Positions 55,317 through 64,000 of a stretch of 64,000 nt of DNA are shown here, one piece after another. Source of the DNA: Elysia chlorotica (taxonomy: Eukaryota; Mollusca; Gastropoda; Plakobranchidae); NCBI GenBank assembly GCA_003991915.1, contig RQTK01000341.1, positions 343,260-407,259 on the forward strand, written 5' to 3'. The position numbers and the translations under genes were made by a program. Under the pieces are notes generated by a model. The model ran no database searches. It saw nothing but the letters and a program-made list of their open reading frames with translations, and was not told the DNA's origin. Position 1 is the first letter of the stretch; every line of letters begins with the position of its first letter.

Positions 55317-55880
55317 AAATAAAAAAAAGCTTAGATCTATATTATTATTATAATAGATTGTTGACCTTATGGTGAGTTTCTGATGAGTCTGAGGGGGAAA
55401 CCCAGAAATCTAAAGGTTTTCGATATTTTCCCAACAATCTCGTTAAGTATACTGGGGCATGTGGGTTGTGGTACAATGTATTATGTAGGTCAACATGAAA
55501 ACATCACTGGAGATTGATTCAACCAGGTGGAAGAAAACAAGACAGTCGTTATGATTCTGGTGACGGTAAGGCTGGCTTCCTGGAGAGAACGATAGAGGTA
55601 GATGGATGGATAGAGAGAAGAGAGGATGATTAGAGGGAAGGGGATTAAACCTCAGATCCTGGCATAGAAATAGATAGACATGGGGAGGATGCATACACAA
55701 AGCCAGGCGTACAGATAATTAGAGGCAGGGAGACAGGTAAGAGTTGGCAATGAATAAAGCTACACAAGTCGTGAGGAGATAAGGAAAGAGCGAACAGAGA
55801 AAAAGAGATAACAAGTAAACTATGGAAGGAAACAGAGAAGCAGAGATATATTTGTAAGAAATGTATTCACATAGAATTAA
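55317..55880. other. A/G-rich sequence, no gene recognised
   Basis: Becomes purine-rich towards 55,900. The 85-codon minus frame at 55,443-55,700 has no motif. Confidence 0.45.
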
Positions 55881-55889
55881 AAGAGATTG

Positions 55890-55916
55890 AGAATTAAGGG
55901 AGTTGTGCAGATGAAA

Positions 55917-55969
<53 letters not shown>

Positions 55970-56090
55970 GAGAAAGAGAGAAGGAAAGAAAGACAGAAGG
56001 ACAAACAGACAGAGACAGACAGTCACATAGAGAGAGACAGTGAGACAGAGACAGGCAGTCATACAGACTAAGGGAGATGTGGAGATGAAA

Positions 56091-56153
<63 letters not shown>

Positions 56154-56190
56154 TAGACAGAGAGAGAGAGAGAGAGAGGGGGGGGGGGAT
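55890..56190. repeat. two (GA)n arrays inside a 177-bp duplication
   Basis: TAAGGGAG.TGTG.AGATGAAAAGACAGAG occurs at 55,895 and 56,069, each followed by a (GA)n run (55,919-55,965; 56,094-56,148). The block ends in a G-run at 56,178-56,188. Confidence 0.92.
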
Positions 56191-56299
56191 ATATGAGGGA
56201 CACCTAGCCAAACCGAGACAGAAGCACTGAAAAAACAGGCAGCTAGATGAAAGAGCCCGTGTTGCCAATAGCTAGTTAGTCGTGCTGTTGTAAGTAAAT

Positions 56300-56395
56300 T
56301 GCCGCCATTGTGCGCGGGTCATGGCCTGAATGATCAGATATCGATAAGCTGATAATTACAGGCCCTGGGCCAAACACAGATCGCCAGATAACATT
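56300..56395. promoter_or_regulatory. YY1-like site and GATA cluster
   Basis: TTGCCGCCATTGTG (56,299-56,312) matches the YY1 core GCCGCCAT. CAGATATCGATAAGCTGATA at 56,336-56,355 and CAGATAAC at 56,386-56,393 contain four GATA cores within about 60 bp. Motif evidence only. Confidence 0.25.
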
Positions 56396-56590
56396 CACTG
56401 GGCGCACAAACACAGAGACCAGGTTACTCAACCAGGGGGAAGGATTTGGTCACGTGACTGTCTGTTTGGCTTTATTCTCTGTCCTCGGTGACATTAACTA
56501 AAGGAATGATTACCAGATTGTTGTTCATGTTCTTTGGGAGAAGCCAATTTCAGCATTTCAGATAGTGAAGGTCTTGACACAGGAGTACAA

Positions 56591-56821
56591 CAGTTGGTTG
56601 CTTGGTTAGTTGTTTTAAGTCTAACTTCAGCACTATGTAGGCTATATTGTTGAGGGGCCTCAATACTAACGTCTGACACTTGTACGTAGGACTCCTGTCT
56701 CAGCCGGTATTGTCATGCTATCACCGACCCAGCATTGGGACAAATAAATTATTGATCGATTATGGGTTTCGAACTGGGGACCTCCCGATGGGCACACAGC
56801 CACTTGCGCCAGTTCGCCCCC
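56591..56821 (-). mobile_element. SINE copy with complete type-2 head
   Basis: The minus strand reads GGCGAACTGGCGCAAGTGGC, TGTGTGCCCATCGGGAGG, B box CCCAGTTCGAAACCCATAAT, then GCTGGGTCGGTGATAGCATG, CCGGCTGAGACAGGAGTCC, AAGTGTCAGACGTTAG, CAATATAGCCTACATAGTG and a CAACCAAGCAACCAACTG tail. It is the best reference for the type-2 head. Confidence 0.9.
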
Positions 56822-56824
56822 AGA

Positions 56825-57045
56825 AGTACCAAAACGTTAAAAGGCTACAAACATAGATCTAGCCTTAGTTATAAACAGTAGTCGTCATCTGCCGTGTTTT
56901 CCTCAATCGTGTAATCTGGGTCAGCTAACGGAACACTGGCACAACTCTAGCAAGAGACACAGTTTGAAGATCTGGCCAGGTCATAAAGCCTCGGACTGGG
57001 GTAATGAGGGCTGGGGGCTCCACTCGCTCTACATAGATCTAGATC
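56825..57045. other. intergenic sequence, no gene recognised
   Basis: Unique; rich in AGATCTA motifs. Confidence 0.5.
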
Positions 57046-57048
57046 TAC

Positions 57049-57298
57049 ACAAGGCCAATGGACAGGCGATAACAGACATTAGGCTGAAATCTACATAGCT
57101 CTATGTCCTTCTTATTCCCAATGGAATTAGAACAATAAGGAACCGAGCCGTGGAAACCTAGAACCAGATCCAGACAAGGCCAATGGACAGGCGATAACAG
57201 ACATTAGGTTGAAATCTACATAGCTCTATCTCTTTCTTATTCCCCAATGGAATTAGAACAATAAGGAACCGAGCCGTGCAAACCCTGGCCAGAACCAG
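57049..57298 (+). repeat. 125-bp tandem duplication, 2 nearly identical copies
   Basis: ACAAGGCCAATGGACAGGCG starts both copies (57,049; 57,174) and GGAACCGAGCCGTG lies near the end of both. I count only a handful of differences (GGCTG/GGTTG, ATGTCC/ATCTCT, one added C), so the duplication is recent. Confidence 0.95.
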
Positions 57299-57299
57299 A

Positions 57300-57875
57300 A
57301 CAGCTCCCCAGGCCCCAGACAATAACCTTGACCTCGGTGCCTTCCAGACGGCTTTATCTGGGAACATGATTGTTCAACATGCACTGGAATCTCCAGACTA
57401 TTCAGTTCATCCCTGGGAGTTTTAGTGCCTTTCCAGTTGTAACTCCTCGAGAGATTTTGAGCGGTTTTAACTGAAGGACAGTTTACATAATACTCTAAGG
57501 CCAACAATTATAGCTTTTTTAACACTAGGGAATTTTGCAATTATATATTATTAGCGATGTTATTAAGGGCATTACATTATTGAAGATCAAATTATTCTTT
57601 TTCGCTGAGTACACGAAATAACAGGATCTGTAAATAACAAGGCCGTGTTTGGTGAAAAGAGCTGTTCCTCTCACAGCTATACAGGCTAATCCAACTTATA
57701 CAACCCAAGACTTCACAAAGGGGACACATTTTCCAACATCAACCGCACTGGGAGCAAAGTTCTCGTGTCTGTCGATGTTCCCAATCCCCATAAAACCAGC
57801 TGCATAAATTATAATCCACATAAACCGCGACATTCTTACGACGGCACCTTCCACTGCTCCAGTGAACCTAGTACT
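57300..57875. other. intergenic or intronic sequence, no gene recognised
   Basis: Unique. CCGCGACATTCTTACGACGG at 57,826-57,846 may be another TIR-B end fragment. Confidence 0.45.
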
Positions 57876-57878
57876 CGT

Positions 57879-57968
57879 AAGTACAACGTTGGTGTAAGCT
57901 TATGACTCATCTTAAGATATAAGAATAAGAAGACTTACGACGAGCTGTAAGCTACCGCGACGTTGTGC
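57879..57968. mobile_element. TIR-B hairpin element, single copy
   Basis: Left arm GTACAACGTTGGTGTAAGCT then TATGACTCATCTTAAG; loop ATATAAGAATAAGAAG; right arm ACTTACGACGAGCTGTAAGC then TACCGCGACGTTGTGC. The arms are imperfect inverted complements of about 36 bp. The clearest complete member outside the 39.5-kb array. Confidence 0.78.
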
Positions 57969-58098
57969 ATACAGCGTCAGATATAAAGGCCAGACGTACA
58001 ATTATTATTATCAAAGCCTCTTTGGGCCAGACATAATTATTGCAGGCACTCAGGTCTACCATTGTGTCTGAACGCTCCCGAGGTTCATTGAGAGAAGG

Positions 58099-58415
58099 AG
58101 ATGGCACAAGTGGTAGAGTATTGGGCTCTTTATATGAGGTGCCCTGTTCGATTCTAAAACTCACGATCAGGTAAATGTATATGTCGGATTTTGACTCTTA
58201 TTAGGTGGGTTCGACAGAAAGGGATCGACAGAGACATAAATTTTGGTGATATTGTCCACAGTTCGAAACACACGATGATGTCAGCATAATGTCATCGACA
58301 GAACCAAATATCTGGCAGTATCTAAGTCTGTCTCTGAGTGGCTACGTATAAAATTGTCACAGATCATTCTTAGGACCCGTCACAACGTAGCCTTGATACT
58401 GGCGTTAGACATTAG
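58099..58415 (+). mobile_element. SINE copy, composite, type-2 head
   Basis: Head AGATGGCACAAGTGGTAGAG, TATTGGGCTCTTTATATGAG, B-box-like CTGTTCGATTC. About 130 bp later a second B-box-like CACAGTTCGAAACACACGAT appears, followed by GTCAGCATAATGTCATCG and the usual body to TGGCGTTAGACATTAG. It looks like two copies merged or an internal duplication of the head. Confidence 0.7.
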
Positions 58416-58419
58416 TAAC

Positions 58420-59085
58420 AATTATGCTTGTAAGATTATTTATCAAAGGCTAGTCATGAGACCCTTCGTCGTGTAGAATATTTCTTGGGAACCTAGGAGA
58501 CTTTAAACCTGGAAAGCAATTATCTCCTTTAAGAAAGACTACCCAATGAGTAATAAAGAAGACTACCCAGTGCGTCTAGCCCCCAGTCCACGAGTTCCAT
58601 CACGCCCTACTGCCAATCTGAGAGCTACCACAGAGCAACCATAACCACAGCAGCTGATTCAGCATGATTTCGCACTCAAAGGGAACAACTTGAAAAGGAT
58701 TTTTTAAGGAGTGGAGAGGTTGGGGAAGGGAACATGATAAAGAAACAAACAAATTACAAAGAAAAATCGGGAAACACACACACAGACAAAAACAAAAACA
58801 AAACAAAACAAGAAGGACCGTCTCCTAAAGCCTTAAGCCATGGATTCTCTTTCGCAAAAAAAAAAAAGAAAACACCAATTACCGTGGGGGTTTTATTTTT
58901 TTTATTTTGCTTTGAACTGATCGTTCTCAAAATATTTTGATGTTGCTTTAATTTTTTTTTCTCCCAACCGCTAACGGGCAGACATCGCTATTGTGTGCCT
59001 ATGTCTCAATTATGGCCCGCTACGATAACAGACCTGCTGTGCCTGTGTGTTTGTGTGGTTCGTTTTGCTCTGGCCTGTAGGTCTA
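58420..59085. other. intergenic or intronic sequence, no gene recognised
   Basis: A short internal repeat AAGACTACCCA.TG.GT lies at 58,536-58,577. Otherwise unique, A-rich near 58,740-58,870. Confidence 0.45.
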
Positions 59086-59089
59086 GGGT

Positions 59090-59126
59090 AGAAAGTACAA
59101 AACGGGGTAGATTTAGACGTCCGACT
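59090..59126 (+). mobile_element. TIR-A arm, solitary
   Basis: AAGTACAAAACGGGGTAGAT then TTAGACGTCCGAC matches the left arm of the 15.8-kb element closely; no right arm follows. Confidence 0.65.
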
Positions 59127-59139
59127 AACCGTGTCGTCA

Positions 59140-59228
59140 ACTTCATTATCTGAGACACTCTAAATCTTTAGTATTTCAGAAATGAGATAGAATATTACAA
59201 AGTCATACAACTAAGGTAACGACGTATC
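59140..59228 (+). mobile_element. interspersed repeat R2, copy 3
   Basis: GACACTCTAAATCTTTAG, TATTTCAGAAATGAGATAG, AATATTACAAAGTCATACAA and CTAAGGTAACGACG align with the 31.7-kb copy. It directly follows the TIR-A arm, which may mean that TIR-A and R2 are parts of one larger element. Confidence 0.65.
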
Positions 59229-59294
59229 TAGAAACGACGGTTCTTGTGCATGCCACCTATACATCCACTTAAACTGTTCATATTCTTTCCACAG

Positions 59295-59504
59295 AGGTCT
59301 CTCAAAATTCTGCCAAACTTACACCAAACAGCGTACATTTATACTGAACTTCTTAAAAACATTGGCCGAAATGTACACTTTCAGGGCTGCTTAGGTTGGC
59401 ATCTTCCAAGTCATAATTCTCCAAGCTTCACCTTTGGCATTGAAAACGCAGGTCACCCGCAGCTTTTTAGTTCCACCTCATTAACTACCGACAAAGGCAA
59501 TTAA
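59295..59504 (+). CDS. candidate terminal exon (weak)
   Basis: A good acceptor TATTCTTTCCACAG ends at 59,294. The frame after it is open for 69 codons (RSLKILPNLHQT..TTDKGN) to TAA at 59,502, and an AATAAA lies at about 59,532. I do not recognise the peptide; it has ordinary composition without low-complexity bias. A chance open frame of this length is quite possible in this AT-rich region. Confidence 0.2.
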   Translation, partial: RSLKILPNLHQTAYIYTELLKNIGRNVHFQGCLGWHLPSHNSPSFTFGIENAGHPQLFSSTSLTTDKGN

Positions 59505-59977
59505 AAAGAAAAAATAATGATAGTAAAATTAAATAAAAAGAAATTTTAATTATTTCCATATAAAAAACTCCTTTCAAATAACCAGACTGGTTTCAACGCA
59601 GCGTTAGACGTTTTCCCGAAACCCGAAATCAACGCCATGGACTAGAGAGGCCTGTACAGCCTTTTAAAAGTCTGGTTCATAAACTTTTTTGCAACAGTGC
59701 AGGTTTTCTCTCTCAACAGGTCGGTGAATGAAAACGTGCATACTAAGCTAAATAAATATTGCATAATGTTTGCGTGGGTGTGAAGGATATGATAGGTGTC
59801 ATATTTCTACCTACCTCTTCTCAACCCGGGCCATGCTTTTTATTCAGCGCACTCGACTCAAACCAATACATCTCCACCTAAGTTGGACTAAGTTTGAGAC
59901 AATACCTAAAACAGTCTGGCTTATTTATAATCATATTTTCTCCTCGTCTTTGACCATTCTCGTTCAGAAGGAGACAA

Positions 59978-60046
59978 TTTTTTTTATTATATCACCACGT
60001 ACATTGTACTGATTTTTTTTATTATATCACCACGTACATTGTACTG
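59978..60046 (+). repeat. 35-bp tandem duplication, 2 copies
   Basis: TTTTTTTATTATATCACCAC then GTACATTGTACTGA, identical apart from T-run length, starting near 59,978 and 60,013. Confidence 0.95.
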
Positions 60047-60049
60047 AGT

Positions 60050-60200
60050 TTATGAAACTACCGCCCCGAGTCAAGACGAACTGAATTTCATTTTGCTTCC
60101 AACTTCCTTTCACTTTTTTTACTTTACCATTCCCATTCAGCTAACTCTTAAAAAGTGTGAAAAAAATGACCATCTATGGTGGCCTCAGCTTGAGCGTCAG
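60050..60200. other. short unique stretch
   Basis: Nothing recognised. Confidence 0.5.
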
Positions 60201-60204
60201 TACA

Positions 60205-60292
60205 GTTTGCAATTAAAATTGTCAAAGCTTAATATTGGGACCCTTCCATAATATAACCTGTATGTTGCTGACATTAGACGTCAACCAACAAA
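60205..60292 (+). mobile_element. SINE 3' fragment
   Basis: AATTAAAATTGTCAAAGCTT, ATTGGGACCCTTCCATAATA, TAACCTGTATGTTGCTGAC and GACGTCAACCAACAAAC match the 3' third of the SINE body. Confidence 0.75.
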
Positions 60293-60430
60293 CTTATACT
60301 GTCCGTTTGGAGAAAACCATGCTTGCTGTTGCAATAAGGTCACCTTTATATAATCATAATGTATAATTGGGTTGTCTAAAGAAAGAGGTGAGTGGTGTGC
60401 CATGATCACCTTTGTCTGCTCTAGGCCCGC

Positions 60431-60510
60431 TACTGAATGAATGAATGAATGAATGAACGAATGAATGAATGAATGAACGAATGAATGAATGAATGAATGA
60501 ATGAATGGAT
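60431..60510. repeat. (GAAT)n tetranucleotide array
   Basis: About 19 ATGA units with periodic GAAC variants. Confidence 0.97.
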
Positions 60511-60696
60511 GAATGGACTAACATGTAGATTTAACTAATCCGTCCTGTCTCAGCCACAGCTGGTGCGTTAGGTGACATACGAGCTTCCCTGCCAGGTTTG
60601 TGAAGGGCGAAGGAAAACACGAAGTCAAAATAGTGATGATCGAACGGGCTGATTAGGACATGTCTCTTTAGTGCTGACTCCGACAGGATCGGGTGG

Positions 60697-60913
60697 GGAG
60701 GAACTGGCTCAAGTTATAGAGTGTTCGTCTACAGATCGGGAGGTCCGCGGCTGTAAGTGGTAGAATCGGTGTCAGTATAATGTGACTGGCTGCGATAGGA
60801 TCCAGGTTTTCACGCCCTGTCTCGTGTGTGGCATCCCATAAAATTATCAGACGTGTGTCTCTCGGTCCGTCCACAGTATAGCCTACATAGTGCTGACGTT
60901 AAGCAAGAAAACA
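60697..60913 (+). mobile_element. SINE copy, type-2 head with lost B box
   Basis: GAGGAACTGGCTCAAGTTATAG, TACAGATCGGGAGGTCCGCGG, then GAATCGGTGTCAGTATAATG, TGACTGGCTGCGATAGGATC, CACGCCCTGTCTCGTGTGTG, AAAATTATCAGACGTG and TCCACAGTATAGCCTACATA. Confidence 0.87.
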
Positions 60914-61022
60914 AACAGCCACGATGGGATGCGAGTTTCCGATTGAGGATAAGAGTCTAAATATGGGACCCAGTGCCGGGTTGAGGTTGCAGTTGCAGGG
61001 GTCTGGGACCCAGCTCAGGCGA

Positions 61023-61369
61023 GGGGCCCTCACTCCCTTATGAGTGTGCGAGGTAGTGTGCATAATTTCACAAAGCGTTTTAAAGGGGGATCGGGTCTGG
61101 AGGGGGTCCTTTTGGTGGAAAAGCTAGAAAAAAAGTAGATGGACTAAATCCACTAATTTTATCGGGTAACGGTATTTTTGCTTCTGTGTAGCGACACCAT
61201 GGATAGTGTCGATTTTTACCTAAGCACGATGGAGGGGGAGGGGGGGTCCTTTTGGTGGGAAAGCTAGAAAAGAAGTAGATGGACTAACTCCACTAATTTC
61301 ATCGAGTAACAGTATTTATTGCATCCGTCTAGCAATACCATGGACAGTGTCAGTTTTTACCTAAGCACG
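61023..61369 (+). repeat. 139-bp tandem duplication, 2 copies, after an interspersed-repeat fragment
   Basis: GGGGGTCCTTTTGGTGG.AAAGCTAGAAAA.AAGTAGATGGACTAA.TCCACTAATTT.ATCG is found at 61,103 and again at 61,242; each copy ends ACCATGGA.AGTGTC..TTTTTACCTAAGCACG. The lead-in at 61,023-61,092 resembles 11,957-12,019. Confidence 0.93.
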
Positions 61370-63150
61370 TTATCAAAACGTAAGATTGTACTGGTAAAAC
61401 ACAACGTTTGCTTTTTTTTTCTCCTTCTGCGCTATTTGGTTATGTTTCGACCTTCTATTTGCATAGCCACGTCTGTTTCGTGTGTACAGACTCCATATTT
61501 TTTTCTTTACCCTGCAGCTCTCCAACCCTGCCTCACTGACTCATTCATGGCGTTAGGTCAAGGTCGCAATAATTATGACCTGGTCTAACTTTCAAGTTTC
61601 AACCTGGACTAGGCTCGGCTTTCAATGAATGGCAGTTTTCATAATCCATGCAGATACAATTAAATTAGATTGGCAGACCCGAAGCCATGCTCGAGACTTT
61701 CTCAATATAATAAATGGCCTCAGGGAGACCTAAGCTAGCTTCTGTTATTGCGACTCAAACTAAAGCAAACTAATAAAAATAAATTAGATGGATGTTAAGT
61801 ATAGCCCGACACTTTCCTTTATGTGACACCGACCTTGACTGATGAGGTCACGACTAGAGGCCCTGGTAACGTGGCGCATGCATTTCAAACTTCTCCTACA
61901 GGTTGATAAGCTAAGACTCAGTATTGTAATTCACAAGCGGGGCCGAAAGTTTCATTGAGGAGGTCTCAGGCTAAAGGTCTACACCGAGTCTCGCTCTACA
62001 CAAATGATGAATGAAGCAACCATAACAAATCAGCTTCTTGCACGATATAAGCTTAAACATATGACATCGCCGAAGGGCAAGCTATAGGGCTTCTTTCACT
62101 ATTTACAGACTTGCTAACCTTGTTTATAAATCTGTCTGGTTAACTCCAAGCATTTTTTTTATTATTATTGTCAAACGTGTATATTACTAGATTTTTTACT
62201 TTGAATAATATAATTAATTATAGTAATGTATATGTGATCAACAGGGGGGCATGCTTAGAACGGATTAGAGTGAAGACAGACTGAAAGAAGACATGGTTGA
62301 CTGAATAAGATCCACGCAAAGATACCCTTTATCTTATCATAACTGAAGCGGAACTTCCACGTTTTATTAATTTCATAACAAAACTGGTGTGCGCTCCATG
62401 TGTTCAATTCAGTGATATTCTATTGAAAGACTAGATAGGCTAAGCAACGCATCGGCAATGAAAGAGATAGGAAGCTCGAAGCTTCTGTCAGTCGAGATAA
62501 AGCACCCACTGCCCGCATTTAAACATACATCTTGGTTTAATTTGATTAGTTATTTATTCTAAACTAGAGAAATCATCATTAATGAGAGCACAGCGATGTG
62601 AGTGGTACTAGCTACATCGCTTAGACATTGTATGTTCACCTGCTTAGCTTTACGGTAGATTTATTAAAGTAATAGAACATTGAGTAGACATTAACCTGGC
62701 AGCTAAATAACGGAGAGTCTTCAGAGAAGTAACCCAACCCCCCTTATGGCAAGTGAACATTTTATAATTATGAAATCTTAATACTACTCACATCCATTGT
62801 GATTAGAAAATAACTATACAGTCACACACAAAAATTAATGTAAGTCGACGATTAAGTAAAGACAACAAAAAACACAGGAACGGTACATGCCAGGTTAAAG
62901 AGCTATATTTAGACACACCCATGTGCTTCCGCTCGCCACTATTCCGAATAACAGGTCCGCCGCAGAACTGTTATTGGGAATACTATTCCGAATAATCACT
63001 TCGCTACTGGAAACCAGCCGGCAGACATCAGAGGGTCTTATAGGTCACTTAAAATGATATCGCGAAAAGTGCAGTGCGCTGCAGGGGCATTAGTCCGTCT
63101 CTGCTATTAGATCAATGGTTAATTTCAAAGGTACGCCGATTTCTTTGTGT
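61370..63150. other. intergenic or intronic sequence, no gene recognised
   Basis: Largely unique. TTAGGTCAAGGTCGC..TATGACCTGG at 61,553-61,582 and TGACACCGACCTTGACTGATGAGGTCACG at 61,823-61,851 contain nuclear-receptor half-sites. A hairpin with 15-bp arms (14 paired) lies at 62,940-62,982. No exon supported. Confidence 0.45.
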
Positions 63151-63159
63151 TTAAAAACG

Positions 63160-63365
63160 CAAGATATTGAGAGAGAAAAAGAGACAAACAGACACACAGA
63201 CAGATAAACAGGCAGAGAGGCGGGGGAAAAAGAGAGAGGGGACGGTGAGAAAGACACAGAAAAGCTGAGACATAAAGAGGCAGAAGTAGAAAGAAGGTTC
63301 AGAGAGATTGAGAGAAAAATAGAAATACAAGAGAGAGAGGAGGAGGGAGAGTAACAGGGAGAGCT
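63160..63365. repeat. purine-rich low-complexity block
   Basis: Irregular GAGA, GACA and GAAA units. Confidence 0.85.
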
Positions 63366-63369
63366 AGAA

Positions 63370-64000
63370 AATGAGAATCCTCAAATTAATGTATTTTTAC
63401 CTTTCCATTGCAATTTCTCTGCTCTTTGTTTTGGTTTTGTTATTAGCCCTCGTTCCCACTTTCTGCAATTCCTCACCCTATCCAAAATTTCAACAATCCC
63501 CCATTCAAGCTGTGTGCGATATGAGTTAATTAAACGTGTAATGGCAACTGGAAAGCAAAATGATATCAAACGTTATCAAATTTAAACTGCAAAATATTGA
63601 TTTGGTTTGAAATACTATCTGATGATCAACAAGACTACACACACACACAAACACACACAGGAATAATAAATAAGATAATGCATCCCCTCTCACACGTACC
63701 CACACACAGAGAAAATACTTTGAAAAAATATCTCCCCACCAACCCCACCCCTAAACCAAATGTAATATCAGAATCATTTTACGACTGAATTCTCCGTTTT
63801 AACTTAAGTAACGAAGGGCTTAATAAATTATTCTATCCGTAATTTCATTAGGTTTTGTTTCAAATTCAAACTGAGCAGAGTGCTGCGTAAAGTGAAGGTT
63901 CAATATGGGTTTCAGAAACATGAACTCACAATGTCTACATAATGTGCACGAACTACAGATACCAGCAAAAGAACCTGAACTCAAGTGAAGTAAATGAAAC
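63370..64000. other. AT-rich sequence to window end, no gene recognised
   Basis: A short CA run at 63,637-63,659. No repeat match or supported exon. Confidence 0.5.

Overview
This window looks like non-coding or largely intronic DNA from an animal nuclear genome. There are no operons, no dense gene order and no long conserved reading frame. It holds many dinucleotide and tetranucleotide microsatellites, tRNA-derived SINE copies, short foldback elements, one decayed LINE end and three runs of N (assembly gaps). The SINE body and the repeat spectrum fit a lophotrochozoan, most likely a gastropod mollusc. That assignment is inference; I cannot name the species.

Nearly all longer open frames are artefacts of low-complexity DNA: (GA)n and (CT)n give poly-RE and poly-LS frames, (GAT)n gives poly-D/M/I, (TCTA)n gives YLSI repeats. 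Two stretches have a gene-like signal. On the minus strand at 20,587-20,708 a 122-nt exon with good acceptor and donor sites encodes a putative signal peptide and ends in phase 1. At 59,295-59,504 a weaker candidate terminal exon has an acceptor, a 69-codon open frame, a stop and a nearby AATAAA. At 12.13-12.20 kb ETS-type sites sit next to an NRF-1-like palindrome, the strongest promoter-like signal.

Layout. 0-5.3 kb: SINE copies in both orientations, then quiet sequence. 5.3-6.3 kb: a 41-bp minisatellite and a copy of an interspersed repeat (R1). 7.86-8.24 kb: LINE 3' end running into (GAT)n. 9-14.1 kb: GA/CT-rich blocks, a full-length SINE, a 212-bp tandem duplication and (TCTA)n. 14.3-19.4 kb: two short terminal-inverted-repeat (TIR-A) elements, (AAG)n and tRNA-like SINE heads. 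20-25 kb: candidate signal-peptide exon inside GA/GACA tracts. 25.3-25.7 kb: inverted repeat. 27.3-31.4 kb: truncated SINE at an assembly gap, R1 copies, (TTC)n, a 75-bp tandem duplication. 33-38 kb: GA/CT blocks and a tandem dimer of TIR-A. 39-40.9 kb: a tandem array of hairpin units (TIR-B) and a tail-to-tail SINE pair. 41.5-46.9 kb: ATGT tract into a gap, an R1 copy carrying a perfect 17-bp-arm palindrome, a SINE with a 13-bp target-site duplication, and long (GAT)n. 47-56 kb: GA/CT blocks and a large gap. 56-61.4 kb: SINEs, TIR-B hairpin, 125-bp and 139-bp tandem duplications. 61.4-64 kb: mostly unique AT-rich sequence.

The most unusual observation is a pair of tiny palindromic insertions (30 and 36 bp), each inside an older repeat, each flanked by a 7-bp direct duplication and each starting CCA. 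Together with the TIR-A and TIR-B foldback families they suggest active short-hairpin mobility or repair-templated hairpin formation in this genome.
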